Made by a program: the position numbers and the translations under genes
The notes under the pieces: generated by a model
Told to the model about the DNA's origin: nothing
The model's database searches: none
What the model saw: the letters and a program-made list of their open reading frames with translations, nothing else
Source: Vespula vulgaris
Lineage: Eukaryota; Arthropoda; Insecta; Hymenoptera; Vespidae
Length of the DNA: 64,000 nt
Assembly (NCBI RefSeq): GCF_905475345.1
Contig: NC_066587.1
Span: 19,205,982 to 19,269,981 of the forward strand
Direction: 5' to 3'
In this document: piece by piece, positions 25,225 to 39,091 of the stretch
How positions within the stretch are numbered: position 1 is the first letter of the stretch
Layout of the letters: each line of letters begins with the position of its first letter

Positions 25225-28008
25225 CCTAGAGAATGCCCCGTCCTCTCTCGTTCCCCCTATCATAGTTGGCTGCGGGGCTAAAAACTAATTACATTCGGTC
25301 GCGTGGGTTCCTGATCCTCCTACGTGCCGATACGGACTTGTCACCGAGCTACGTATGTAAAGTTTTGCGAGTTCGATACGTACCACGGATCTATCATTTC
25401 GAAAAAAGAAGAATTGGATTTAGCATCGAGATATAATCAAATTCTCAGACTGTATCCAATGGCACCAGTGCGAAGAGTTTTCGCGCGTCAATGTGTTTGC
25501 ATAAAAACCTATCTCATACGTTTGGATGGCAGCCGAAGGGGTCTCTCAAGCCCCTCTGTAGAGTGCAACCTACTGTCGCTACCACGTATCTATTATATTA
25601 TTATGGTTACCGCGAAACACCAGCGTGCTTTTATGCTAGGTACGAAAGCGGAATGATCGCGCATGACGACTTGGATGCGCACGGCAGTTGTTTCGAAATA
25701 CAATATTTTGACGGCTACGTCATGGAAGGGATAACCGCGACGTAATCAAATCCGCTCGTCACGCTACGACGGCCAGCTTATGTGATTATGATTTTGCGTT
25801 CGTTAATACGGATGATCGATCCCGCTTAACTCCCGCTAAATACGGCTATGGGTGTACCTAAAAACGTAACGTGGCTGTTTGAACACATAGTAATATAACA
25901 ATATACTGGTAGAGTAGTGTAATGCTCGATACTAATGTAATGGTAACGCGCGCGTACAATACCGGGATGCGATATACAATATTACCGATTGTCAGTACGG
26001 TATTACTTGCTATAGCGCGAATCGATTCTCTTCTAAATAATTTTTCGAAAATGACGCCTTCTGAAATCTTAAGAGTAAAGCGTTGAACAACCATGAACGT
26101 CCTTTGTTCGTCGCGTTCTAATAAAGATTTAAGGTCATATTAATTCCTTGCCGGGCCAACGTAAGTGGGATTTTGGTATTTTGGAAGGTTGCAATCGCGA
26201 GGCTTACAACTTATAATCCCGGTGTATCTCGTTATAGATTACCCCTCCTCGGCTCGAGCTTGCAGATTACGCTTGCACGATGGTGCGTGAACGCGCACAG
26301 TCCGCGATATCTCATATCCCCCCATCGAGTCCTGGCTCTCGAGAAACACTCGATAGTCGCCCCGGTTTATCCCAGGCCGTCATTTCGAGAATGCCTTATT
26401 CGGGTAAACAGCTAGGATCGCACAGTGGTTGCGGTCGATCGAAACGATAACTCTCGGTCTCACCGAGCCGAACAAATTTTCCAAACGTCAGATCCAATTT
26501 TCTGCTACTCCGTCGGTGCTCAGGATTAGCGGGAAGCGGATCGAGCTTATTCCACGAGGACGCTGTCGCCAGGTAAATTCTCGCATTAACGCGCGATAAC
26601 ACGGCGCGTTCCTTCTGATTTTCTTAGGATCGGTATTTTTTCTATGAAATATTACGTAGTTATTACCGGCAATCGTCGTGTCGTTGATCGATCAAGCTCC
26701 AATTAAAAATGAAACTGGAAGAATGCATTTGGAAATCACGTTCTTTGAAAGCGCTTGAACTTTACGAGAAGACGGCCACCGCCGAAGAATCAAAGTTCCT
26801 TCCTATTGTTTAAACAGTAATCTCTTACCGACCGAGTAACATTTTATCTCCGCGGATAAAAACTTGTCCGTCGGAAGATTCGCTACCGTTGGTATTTGCC
26901 GTTTCTCCTCGATAGATGGAGCTCTCCAAACGTACGAGGGTTGTTATATGAGAACGAGGGGTAGATATCCGGAGCCGAGCTTACGCGTGCTCTGCTTCTT
27001 CCACTATGGATTTACCATTAATCGAAACGAACGAGAAACAATTGTCCCTCAGGCGCGTTCCCATCGCGTTGAAACTATCTGTAGATTTTTCGAAAGGAAA
27101 GGAAAAAGAAACGGAAAAGGGAGAAGAAAGGGAGCCAACGGGAAACAGGTCTTATCCCTACCCTCTGGGAAAAATAAACAGCCAACCAGCCATATTCAAC
27201 GTATTCGAACTTCTTTTCTACGATGCCGTACCGTCGTTGCCCACGATTATACCTATCTTTCGATTTAATATCTCGGTAAAAAAGGGACACAACTACTTTT
27301 CCTATAATATTCACTTTAAATGATATCATCCAAGTGTAAATGTAAAATCAGATTAATATATCGCAGAACAAATGTCGTTCGTTTTAATCTATCGACGAGG
27401 TAGTTACGAGATCTCGAGGGATTACGATCGGAATTTTTTCTCGAAAACGGGACCAAATGGAATTTTCGATAAGAGAAAGAGCGTAATGAGAAAGAGAAAT
27501 GGAATATCTTGAAGGCTAAACAGGAAAAGGAAACGAGGCGGCGCTTCGGGGAGGATCGAGCGTATCTCTTTACGAAACGACACGTCTCCTTGAAATCGGA
27601 TTTCTTCCACGGGCGAAGACTCGTGGAGGTCCGTGAAAGGAGGAAGCAAAGCTTTTTGGGCAGAACGAGCTGTACCCGCTGGCGTAACGGTCTCACGTTC
27701 GCGGGGGTGGATTTTCCCACGTGGCCGTTGGATCATGCGCGTTACGTGTCGGACAAAGTTTTGTCCTGTCCGTCGAGCAGCAGGCAGGTTTATTGCGGCC
27801 AGGCATTACCTTGACTCCTACGAAATAGGGGAATGGAGAACGATGCTGAGAAGTTGAGTGGGGCTGGTTAATCGACGTTGGAAAAGCGAAAGTTAACTTT
27901 AAACTTTCAAGGGGAACACGTTGCGGGCGCGCGCGGCGACGTGCGCCCGTATACAAACACCCGATCACCAAATTTTCCGAATCTCGGCCCTTTTCCGACT
28001 ATTTCCTT

Positions 28009-28314
28009 CTAACTATTCGTCTTCCCGATCAACGAAGTGGGAAGTTTCGTTCCAAGTTTATATCGTACTGCATTGCCAAGGACTTCGCAATCCTCACAGA
28101 CGCTATTCCTGTTTTTCGCTGTATACGCTACAGGTATACTGTCACGCTTCCCTATGAGCGGTCTGCCTTCGCATGCAGACTGGTTTTTGCCCCTGTTGAC
28201 CCTTGTACTACCGATCGCAGGTGCATAGGATTTATGCTGGTTGTGCTCGAACGTTGTTATTAAATTATTCTTAGAACTTGGATTCGCAACGTTCCGATTT
28301 GCAGGTGTCGACAT
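28009..28314 (-). CDS. Hypothetical 101-residue ORF
   Basis: A minus-strand ORF starts at ATG 28314 (A at -3, context AAAAATATG) and ends in TAG. It begins MSTPANRNVANPSSKNN, has balanced amino-acid usage rather than the Arg/Ser-rich make-up of shadow frames, and ends VCEDCEVLGNAVRYKLG plus a short basic tail. No domain is recognised and the upstream in-frame extension to 28422 looks non-coding. No phase-0 donor matching the sickie pattern is evident. It could be a small single-exon gene, part of an unrecognised exon, or chance. Confidence 0.25.
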   Translation of the reverse strand: MSTPANRNVANPSSKNNLITTFEHNQHKSYAPAIGSTRVNRGKNQSACEGRPLIGKRDSIPVAYTAKNRNSVCEDCEVLGNAVRYKLGTKLPTSLIGKTNS

Positions 28315-31300
28315 ATTTTTGGAAAGGCGAAAAAATAAATAAACCAAATGATGAAAAGAGAAGTGCGCCGTGCCAACGCCACGGCCAAATACAATAGTTT
28401 CCGTGGAAGAAGGCCGACGCATGATTCGGCGTCTACCGTTGTTTATCCATCGATTTATCGAAATACTGTATCAGTATGGTATCCAACGCCAGGTAAATTT
28501 TAGGTACAGGTGAATCGTTGAATCTTTCAAACGCGCAGTTACGCGATACGCACCTTCCTCGAAGATTTATCATACGTAACCACCGTCCGAGCGGTCGAGT
28601 TTGCCCGAAGAATCGAGATCTCCCTTGCGATTCTCAGATATGCTAAGTAAATTCTTATAGTAATTTAGTCGAGAAACGGGAGGAGGGGACCCTTTAAGAA
28701 GTTTCTTAATTGATGGTCGTAAATAGGGGGACCGTGGTCGGACGTTCGGTATTGCATTTTAAAATCATCCGAACGAATCCTTTTCCAGTACCTCTTTCGA
28801 CGGCCCTTTACCCTTTTCGAAAGGTAATTCTATCCAACGCCACTCGAGATAATTACCTTAAACGAGTGGACAGCTGTGTATACTTCGTTTGAAATATACA
28901 CCTTTGAATGTTCCTATGTATACGACGCACGTATTATACGTAAACGTATCTACATAGGTGCGTACGTACATAGGTACGAATAACACGTGAACGTGATCGA
29001 TATCGATATTACGAACGTTCGTTACGAAACCGTTCGTAATGCTTCTTACTCGCTGTGGATCTCCGTGCATCGTCGTTCGTTAATGACATTAACGGACGAG
29101 CAGGATTTTCGTTCGTCATCGGGAAAAAGAAAGTCGTATTAGGATTTAGAGTTTGAGATGACCCGTGCTAACCGAACCAAGGGTTTGTGCCAAGGGTTGG
29201 AATGTTACAGCTCCTGTCACATAAATATCCCGAAACCCCTACATTTTGAGAACCCGCTGTTCCATCCCTTCTTGCCGCCCCCTTCCAAACTTGGTGAGTA
29301 AAGTCGCAGAAACTCTTCCAGCACGGTATCGATTCTCAATTCTTGCGCGAGCGAAAAAGATAAAGGGGGATAATGAGAGGGAGAGGTGGGACGATAGATT
29401 CGACTCGACTATGACGAAACAAGTTTCGCCATTGCTACCTAGTTATGATTGAAGGAAAGTCTTCGAACGCGATATTTCCCTCGCCAGTATGATAAGAAAT
29501 CACAGAATTCACAGACAGGAAGAAGAAAAAATGAGAAGGATAATGAATTCGCTGTTATAATAAGACGAGATAATTAATCGTTCCAACAAAGAATTGATTT
29601 AGTTTTGTTCCCTCCTTCGTCCAAATCGTTACCGCCTATCGTATCCATTACACGTTTCTAACCGTAATCATAAGATAACGTAATATTTAGAAAATAGCTT
29701 TATATATTATATTTACCTATGTAAATTCCAATTATAAATTTTCCAATGATAAGCCACTATACTCAGGTCGTTGTTTCCAATAATAGTCACTATGTCACGC
29801 GTTATCTTTTATTCAAATGAAAATTTTCCAGTTTCTGAGAGTGGGACGAAACGCAAGAAAAATAGCCACAGTCGGGAAGGCACGTAAGGTCGGTCGACAT
29901 TTCTAATGGCGAACCTTAACGGAGGGTGAGTCCAACGACCCCAAAAATATTAATCTTCGATTAGACGGCTTATCGTGCTGTCTGATCAAAAATGCGGAAA
30001 ATTCGGCAGCGTGAAAAGTCTAGGGACTCCCTTATCTCGAGAGCTTCACATTTCTTTTCTCCTCGTATCGGTCGGAGCTATGTAACTTGTGGCATTCGTG
30101 ATATACGTCTGTAATAGAGCTACACGGTGTATCTTTCTTATCACTCTGACTTTGATCGAAATCCTCCGATGATAATCGCATACGGATCTAGTTGCACGAT
30201 AAAAAAAAGCCGTACTGACTTATTTAAAAGGCGAACTAGTACGAAATTCCAATGATCTTCCGTCGATCGATCCGAATCGATGATTTCGACGCTTAATGAC
30301 GCTGCACGGCGCTACGGCTCTAGTTTCTTCCGCTAAATTTGCGAGGACGATCGAAGGAAGTATGTAGGGTGCCGAAAATGCAGTAAGCTATTGACGAGAG
30401 AGTGGGAGTAAGAAGGGTGACGCTACTACTCTCGGAAGTCGAATGAACGCGCGCACGCCGTAGTAAGAATCCGTTGACGTAAGCCAATTTAAGGTGCTCG
30501 CTCGACCCGTTTCTCGCTCCCCATAGCGATATACAAGCCAACTATATAGCATACCTATACTAGGTACACCCTCTTTCATCTCCCGCTGTGTCTACAGTCT
30601 CGTCCTCCTTCGGATAGCCACGAGACGCGTAGGCGTTGTATCTTTAATTATATCTACGCGGCCAAGGGACGTAAACCCAAAAGCCGACCGCAAACTCGCG
30701 CCTTCCGAGGGATGCCCATCTTGCGAGCTAAAAAGGCGTTTTCCTCTACGGTGTCGAGACAGATTTCTTACATTTACAACTTTCTCTGTTCCTCTACGAC
30801 TATTAAATATCCATTCGGTTTTTCATGATATTATCGTACGTTCGAGTAGTGAATGTGAATGAAATTACGAATGGAAACGAATATCTAAGGAGGGAGCTCG
30901 TGAGCAAACAAACGTGTCGACTTTTTCGATCCAGCTATATAGGGTACTCCCTCAAGTTTTCGTCTTTAAAAATTTGCTCCTCCCTATTTATCCCTCCTTC
31001 ATCGTCGGGGCGTGGTTCCCCTCTTCTACTTTCTCCTTGCCTACAAATCAAGCTCAAAGCTCGTAGAGCTTTAAGCCCGCAATTTCGAGAATTTCCAGAA
31101 AAAGCGAGCAACGCGTGATCGAACGTTTTTATGAAGAATATCGATTCTAGATATAGAAAGAAATTTTTGTACGGAGCAACTCGTAATCGATGTCACATCC
31201 CATCTTTTCTTCAACAAATTATTACATTTATGTATGTAGGTATTATTAAATTTATTATCGAGTGCGCACAAACTCAACAAACAAAAAATTATAAACGAAA

Positions 31301-31492
31301 CGTATTCCTTTCTTTTTCGAACAAGCGTTTAGCGCTTGAAAGAAGTAAATATCTTTAGGAAAGAGTATCCTCGGAGAAAATGCTCCTCCTTCCTTTTTTT
31401 CTTCGTCTTTGAAAAGATCCAACCAAAATCTAAGAAGATAAATTTTATAGGAAGAAAACGACGTTGAAATAAAATCAAATAATCATCCTTAC

Positions 31493-31588
31493 CTTGACGG
31501 TTTCCTGAGGCGTATACCTCGCGGGGCGTTGCACATGGGCCTGAACCTGCAGGCTCATTGCTATTTCATAACTGCAGTACCGAGTACC
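31493..31588 (-). CDS. sick: Probable sickie N-terminal exon (upstream)
   Basis: A 96-nt minus-strand exon has a poly-T acceptor (16 T then AG at 31589-31590) and a consensus donor AAG|GTAAGG. It is open throughout in phase 0: GTRYCSYEIA, then an ATG at 31558 followed by SLQVQAHVQRPARYTPQETVK. Either the exon is internal, with coding sequence further right, or the ATG at 31558 starts translation and the first 30 nt are 5' UTR. The 3' phase again fits the CH exon at 11817 (ETVK-IYTDW), as it fits the other candidate exons. Both splice sites are good and the length is typical of an internal exon, so I trust the exon more than its assignment to sickie. Splicing to other exons in between is also possible. 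Confidence 0.6.
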
Positions 31589-32785
31589 CTAAAAAAAAAA
31601 AAAAAACTCCACTTCAATGTTAGGAAGAAAGGAACAAAATTTATATAAAGCACGCATCAGATAGAAATAAGTATATAGAGTATTTTCAAAGAAATTTCCG
31701 ATTTTTAATCGATTGTAATTAGTTGTCCAATTATTAGAACAAATTCAATTGTATGTATTGTATAATTGAATCGAATTATATCATTCAACGAAGCGTTTCA
31801 AATAAGTCGACGAGGACAGATAAGTTTTTTCAAATATGAAAACGTTAATATTTCTTTCAATCGCATTAAAAAAAGAGCAAAAACAAAAGAGTAAACGAGC
31901 GATAGTTTCAAGCGGTTTTCGAATAAAACCAAGCCTGGAACAAAAATCGGAGATTCGCAAGAAGGATAGAGGGGACGCCCTGCTGAGCCGAATCGTGCCG
32001 AGTCGGTGCGGTGGTCTGCTTGTCAATACGAACAAGTACGTGACCCAGGTACTAAATAACGAACGGTACGAACTCGTACTAAAGAACGAACATTCTCGTT
32101 CCATCTCCCTCCTCCCCCTCTCTCTCCTACCCTTAACGATCGTCGTCCATCGACATTTCTCTACGATAACTTCCGACAACACAATCGAACGTTGTACGCA
32201 ATGTCCTTCGTCGTATCATTTCAAATAGCCTTCAAATAAACGTACGTATTTGGACGAGTATAGAGACGATTTTGCAAAGTTCGTAAACTTTTGGAGTTCA
32301 AACTACGTTTTTAAATCATAAAATGAAAAAAGGGATAAACGACGAAACAAAAAAGTGCCTCTCCGAGTGAATTCGTGAAGATATCCAGATGGAAGAAAAG
32401 AGAGAATCGAGAGATTCATAATAAGTAAAAAAAAAACCTTGATTATTCGCGTTCGCGAGGAACAAGGAGATGGTGGAGAAAACAAAGCCCGTCGAGGGTA
32501 GAAAACGCGAACGGTATGAAGGAGTAAAGGAGATGGAAAGGGACGGTTTCCGATATAGGGAAGCTAATCGAGCGAAAAGCATAATTAATCAAGACAAATT
32601 CATCGTGATTAATAACGAACGCGTTATCGACACTACCGGTAAGCATAAACACCTTTAATGGTCGGTGGAAATTACTCTCTCCCATTCGACGGGCTCTGGC
32701 CAATGAGTTTTTGATATTTCCATTGCGTCTGTATTTTTAACAGTTTTTGTGTAACAGATACAGAAATATGGGAATATAGATTGAA

Positions 32786-33223
32786 TTATACATTGAATAT
32801 ATTAGATAAGTACGATTTGAAACATAAAGAAGAGAAATAAGAAAATATATCTCGTACGAAATCGATCTCGGTCAGAGATTTGCGACACAGCGCTCGAAGG
32901 AAAAATTGGAAGTCACGATCGGAACCGATAGATAGAGGATCGAGCGAGGTATAAGGGGTGGGGGAAATGGACGATGTACGGGCTCCCATATCGTCTAATG
33001 AGCCCGAACGGCCGTGGCCGTTCGCAGCTAGGGTTACTCGTCCGTCCTGCGACTCTCCCGTGATAACCAGCCTTCTCCCTCCCCCCTCCCTCGACATTTT
33101 CACCGTGAAATCCACGTTCGAGTCGTTGAACGTGCCGTGAACAAGCGCGCTCTGTACGTCACTATACGTGAAAAGCGTACAGTCTCGTATTTTAATGTTC
33201 CTATATACGCTCCGTTTACCCAT
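32786..33223 (-). CDS. Hypothetical 145-residue ORF
   Basis: A minus-strand ORF starts at ATG 33223 and has fairly balanced composition. Its centre, from a second ATG at about position 43 (MSREGGGRRLVITGESQDGR, then a GHGRSGSLDDMG stretch and ISPTPYTSLDP), reads like a genuine disordered protein segment. The C-terminal 40 residues look like read-through of AT-rich DNA. No clear donor or acceptor defines an exon and no domain is recognised. It may be another alternative N-terminal exon on the sickie strand or chance. Confidence 0.22.
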   Translation of the reverse strand: MGKRSVYRNIKIRDCTLFTYSDVQSALVHGTFNDSNVDFTVKMSREGGGRRLVITGESQDGRVTLAANGHGRSGSLDDMGARTSSISPTPYTSLDPLSIGSDRDFQFFLRALCRKSLTEIDFVRDIFSYFSSLCFKSYLSNIFNV

Positions 33224-36200
33224 GGAAAGTTATGTATACCAAACCAAGCTCGCGCATTACACCGTCATAATATGAATTAATCCGGCGTGCGACCATCCGC
33301 CGTGCCGGACCAGTTGCGACATCATTAAACCAACGTCATATCAATGAGCCAACTCGTTCGCGTTGAACGAATTATAGATCGGATCGAGCAAAGTGTTATG
33401 CTATGCTCCAGAGAATCGGTTAACAACCGTATTAATCGTTTTCATTAGAAAATCAATCGAGGAACCTATCGACGATAAGACCCATTGCTAATCCAGTTTC
33501 TCTTTCTCTTTCTTTTTCTTTCCTTTTGTATATATATTTTGATCTTCCCCCGATCCGAAATTATCAGCATCGTGCATCAATTGCTATCCGATTGGAATTA
33601 GAAATAACGTTAGAATTAGAAGCAAGAAACTTAAAGTAGGAAAGTCCAAAATGTCGAAGACTTTGGTCTCGGTTCGCAATGGTACGCATCTGTATGATGC
33701 CTTCCGCTCATGAAAGGCGAGGGTTCGCGTTCTTTGAGAAGCTCGATGTTATCTTTGCAGCTCGATGACGAGCACCGGAAGTATCGCTTTAATCGCCATA
33801 TCCGAAAGTCGTTCGTTCTCGTACGCCGCTGAAAACCGTTTTTCATACGAACCTGACTAAGATTCGGCAGAAAACAACTCGGAGAATGCAACTTGGAGGA
33901 GACGTACGACCCTGAGAAAGTTACACCCTCCTTCCTTGCTCCCTTCTAGTTGTCCTCCTTTCTAGTAGTTTGTTTTTCTCTCCAAAATGATGACTCACGA
34001 AAAAATCTTTCGCGATGTCACACGCATTGGTCTTTTATAAAGTCTTAGAGACCTACCGACATGGACATTTACATAGTCCATCAGGATAATCATTACGATC
34101 GTGCAGCGGGTAAAAATGAGCAAAGAAAAATTTATTTGCACGAGCTAACGCATGTAAGCTCGACGGCGCGGCGTGGAGGTAATTCCAAAGGAAGAACGAT
34201 AATTCTGAGAGAAAAAATCAAGGATGGAAACGCGCGTTAATTTCGTGCGATAAAACGAAGTTGATAGGAGGAGGGGTGAAAGAGGAAAAGGAAGAGGAAG
34301 GGTGAGTGTAGTAAAAGAGAGAGAAAGACGGACGGAGAGAGAGAGAGAGAGGTGGAGGAGGCACCATAAGGTCTGGAAGACCCCTTACGTTATCGATCTG
34401 TCCCTTGCTCAACGATATGGCGCGGTACGCACTATACCACACCATGCACCCCCATGGCGCATTCTATATTGTTCTCGTTCGCTCGTGCGCTCGTGCGCTC
34501 GTGCCCTCTCGTACATATCGCACTAGTACCTACACATCCACGTCCCCACGTTCTTGTATATCTAGCTTATATTAAGCGCTCGTACAGGGCTGCGCCGGTG
34601 TACGTTCACGATGCGTTCCACTGCCGTTTCCGCCATGGTGTAAGTACACGCACAACCGATCTACTCTCCCCCTCTACATACCCCTTTTATCACATACGTT
34701 ATGCAAGCCGCCACCTCACACCTGCCCTCGATGACACCATCAACGGCATGGAACAACGTGTCGCTTACCTTTCGCTACGAATTCGCGTGGGAGTTTTTGA
34801 TTTTACGTTGCATAGTTACTTTTTTTAAGTTCTTTCTCAACGAGTCAATCGACCTAGTATCGATCTCCAATCAATCTGGAAGTTAGAAGAATTTCTCTCT
34901 TTAGCGTACTATGTTATTGACCGTTAGCTAATAGGAAAGTGTTGATAAAAAAAAAAGAAAATAGACGGATTAAAAAAAAAAAAATCTTTATTCAAACGTT
35001 AAAACATTCTCGTCCGTATCAAATGAATGATTCATTTTAAAGAGAAAATTAAATATTTACATTAAAATACATGTCTATGGTTTTTAATAGATACATTTGT
35101 TATACGAGAAAAGAGAAAAAAACCATAGATAATTTCATATATATCTACATGTACAATCCCGATTCCTGCTATCAGTTTTCGAATGCTTTTAACAAATGAT
35201 TTATCTACGCGTTTACAAGAGATTTATCAATTTGCATAAAACTTGGACTAGCCAAAATTCAAAAGACAAAACATCGTACTAACAAAGCATACGCGCCGTG
35301 GCCGTCGCATTTTATCGTTGCGTCAAAACGAGCGAAAAAAATCGTTCTTGACTTTCATCGAACAAGATTAAAGGCCATTTCCGTAAAGGCTATACACTCC
35401 TGAAGCACTCGTAACTCGAATTCCACCCCTTCGAACATATGGTATTCCACTTTTCATACGGTCGTACTACTCGAGAGAGTGATAGTAGGGAGAACGAGAG
35501 GGGAGGATGGTGGATGAAGGAGGGAGAGATAGATCAAGAAGAGAAAGGAAAGACGAGAGCTAAATACATGGAAAGAAGGACTACCAAAGATGATATCTAG
35601 ACGAAGGACGTAAGGGAGGAAGCGAGCGTGGGTTGGCACGTTCGTGAGAAAGATTAATATCTCTATCGGACAAGTTCAGCGAAGCGAGCCATTTATCTAC
35701 CTACCTAACGCACAACACGCCCTTTCTAGCCTCGTTGCACCACCTTCGACTTTGCCGAACCCTAACAGAAGTCACTCGTTCATATTCTTCCTTTCTTTCT
35801 TCGTTTTTCTTTCTTCGGAAGGTTTATTTGAAACAAAAATACAAAATTGTCCGTCGATCATAATAGCACTGGCTAAAGGGATAATTCAGTTAAAGAAAAT
35901 AAATCGAGACTGTGTAATAACATTTTTTCGTACGAAAGCGGTGACAGGAGCCACAAACGCGCGCGCGGTTCTCACCATCAATCAATCCATTCTCCCACTA
36001 CTTAAGTTTACTAACCACTACTCCATGCATCTTGTTAAAAAAGAAAAAAAGAGTCGCATAGCTCACGAAGCTTGGAGCGATACGGGACTGTCGATTGGCG
36101 GAGATCGTCTCCTCACACCTTACAGAAATAAGCGAGTAGAAGAGTCGCATGCGGCTCACGAATCGCTCGTTCCTGCCTTAAGTGATTAATGACCATCGCG

Positions 36201-37730
36201 ACGAAATGCGATTAGATATTTCTTCTTTTTGTTTAGAATTTGCCCTTGTACTTGAAACACAAGATGACACAAGTTTCTTTCGTGATACACCCGATAAAAT
36301 TGGATCCTACTGAATGTAGGACGAATGTAATAATGACGAATGAAAGAGGGTAAGGAAGTATTTGCACGTTGCCGTTGTTGTTGTTACGGAAAACGACGAA
36401 CGTGGGTCAATGTAAACGCTTGTCGCATACGACGATATACGATTAAACGCATTTGGAGTGAGTAAATTAAAGCTATCTCTATCTTGTCTAGGCCTTTTGT
36501 AGTCCACTCTCTCTACGATTATGTCGCGGAACACGCGATGTCTCGAAGAACCGTTTGTTCCGCGAGGATCCCTTTTCACCCCATCCTCTTTTAAACCCTC
36601 TACTACCTAAGAGAGAACTCCTTACGTTTCGCCGTGAGTGAAATATCGCTTGCAAAAGCTTTGCTATTTTCATCGCAACGACAGGTAACGGTGGGCCGAG
36701 ATGTACGCGTTAGATCTCTAAATAGCTATCATACATGAGTACATACATATATATGTATACTTTTGTACGTATGCAAAATAACCCACACTACAAAACTTAC
36801 GATCATTGATTTGATTTAACCCACTAGTTTGTTATCGTGATATCTGTTGCTACTGTAATTTAATTTATATTTTGATGATGTTAACGTGTCGCAATCGTAA
36901 AAACGAAAAAGAGAAACAAACAACCGATCGAGCATACATACGCAGGTAAAAAAATACATTTTATCTCATATACGTTTACCTATATACGTCGAATGTGCGA
37001 CGCCCAAAAAAATGTTCGAACGCCTAGTACTCATTCTTCATCTCTTTCTTTCGTCGTTAAATAAACGCTACGATGGGAAGACAAACGATCAAGAATGTAA
37101 ACTGTAATAAGTCGCGAGAGATGTTCTTACAGACGTCGGTCATTAATAACGATTTTTAGTTGACTTTTAGTTGAGAGCATAGGCCACCAACGAAGGACTC
37201 TCTTTTTTTCCTCTCTTTCTATCTATCTTTTTGATATGATTTAAAAGCTTCTAAGATCTTTCAACCGAAAGCACGTTGACCCTAAAGAAGACCGAATGTG
37301 ATTCGATCTCGAGCAAACGGATATTTTTCTCCGACTTCTTTTCTCCTTCTCCCTTCTTATCATGCTCCTTTACCACTAGGACGTCAACCAAATGATAGCG
37401 TAAAAATACTCGGCCGTACGATGACACTCATATGTTCGTACTTACTATGTCTTTATCGCTTTATGTCTACCATAAACTCTCTTTCTCCTACTGTCTTCTG
37501 TATCTGGAAAATACGTAAGACGTAAAACGTCAACTATAAATGCACATATATACATACATCACGTACGAATGAAGAAAGGACCAAAGAAAGTAGTTGATTC
37601 GTGTTCACGCAACTCGTTGAGTGTATCATTCTCGTCGAGATCATACCCATCATGTTGCCACTTACTATGCTATCCATATTTTATTGCCACACAACGATGA
37701 AATCTATTTAAGATAATCTGTGAACGATGA

Positions 37731-37732
<2 letters not shown>

Positions 37733-37778
<46 letters not shown>

Positions 37779-37786
37779 GGGAGAAA
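37733..37786. repeat. (GA)n microsatellite
   Basis: Long GA run with two GGGA interruptions near its right end. Confidence 0.9.
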
Positions 37787-39055
37787 GCTTTTATTTCTTC
37801 CATTCCTTTATCAAATAAATTGATATATCTTGAACTAAACACTATTTCTTAATATTATGAATATCTTAAGTACACAAGATTGTAGAAATTTGATACGGTT
37901 CCCGTGTTTCAATAGGGACCCTACCAAAATTTCATCGGATAGTGATAGAGTCGGATGGGTTAATGGCATTGTTCATTCTCGAATGGAAGGAAAGTCGATA
38001 TTAATGCGAAGAAGGAAAAAGAATAGAAATAGATCACGCAAAATAGCAGATAGCTTTTCTTTTGTTGAGTTTTTATTGGGTGATTATATGGATACGAGCG
38101 CGCCCGCGCGTTATTTATATGAGCATCAATTTGTCAAGGCGAGACGGTAGCGTTACCGTTCATGCTAGTCAAGGGATTTAATCAAAATGAAGAGAGCAGC
38201 CGAACATTAAACTACCATGGGGAACGTGAAATGTGCGAATTCGTGGCAATACGAAGGTCGTTAAATATATGAAGTAGGTATATTTACATATGTACGTAAA
38301 AGGAGGATCCTAGTTAAAATAAGAAGGCACGTACATATATGCATAAATAAAAAGAGAGTATATTTGCCTTTCCTCCCTTTTTTTCTCATTATCGTGCAAG
38401 AAACGCAAACCAAAAAAAAAATTAGCCGTTAGCCGCAAACGCATTGCATTTCTTTATGAGCCTTTTTCGTTCTCTATATCTTCTACAGATGAATGCACAT
38501 AGAGACATGCGTGCACGTATAAACTGAAGCACAGGGACGAAAGACCTCGAAGCGATCTTCGTGTTTACATTTTGAAGAACGTGTAAAAACAGCCGCCCAG
38601 CATCTGCCCTAGGTCCAAGCGATTCAACGGTACGACACGGTACGGCACGCCACGCGCCTGGCTTTACGGAAGTGTTTGGAGTACATATTTGAAACGTATG
38701 CGTCTTTGCGATCAAAGATTCACCGATGCGTTGCTATTCGCTCGATAATCCATCATTTCACGATTTTTATGTCGACGATAATAAGTTTGAAAAATTGGAC
38801 TTTTTTTATTTTAATTTTTATTAGGTATCGATGCACGACAATTTGATTGGATCATACAAAGTTACGTCGCGTCATTATCGACGTTTATTTGAAAAAAACT
38901 AAGTACTTCTTTATACAGTCATTTTATCACGCAATATATCCGTGCGGTGTCCCACTTGTTTCGACAAAAGTTCACCAAATTTGGTCAGATCGACCAGTTC
39001 TCGAATTTTTAATAAAATGGAGGAGATATCGAAAAGAAACGTGAAGATACGTCAC

Positions 39056-39091
39056 GCACTCTCTCTCTCCCTCTCCCTCTCCCTCTCCCTC
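39056..39091. repeat. CTCTCC/CTCCCT repeat
   Basis: A CT run passes into about four CTCCCT hexamers; a pyrimidine tract in AT-rich sequence. Confidence 0.8.

Larger units (their letters stand above)
24721..31492. other. Non-coding stretch with weak ORFs
   Basis: No secure exon. There is a (GAC)n run at 25196-25224 and a 101-codon ORF at 28009-28314 on the minus strand (listed separately). Several plus-strand frames around 25.3-25.75 and 27.0 kb look protein-like but overlap each other and lack splice or homology support. Confidence 0.45.

Noticed and set aside
25324..25745. Two overlapping plus-strand ORFs, one with YYYGYRETPACFYARYESG
   Set aside because: Different frames over the same DNA, no domain recognised, no splice signals; I cannot choose between them.
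26396..26602. Minus-strand frame with protein-like sequence ARIYLATASSWNKLDPLP
   Set aside because: There is no ATG (the frame opens on GTG) and no convincing acceptor or donor in phase; the evidence is too thin to list.
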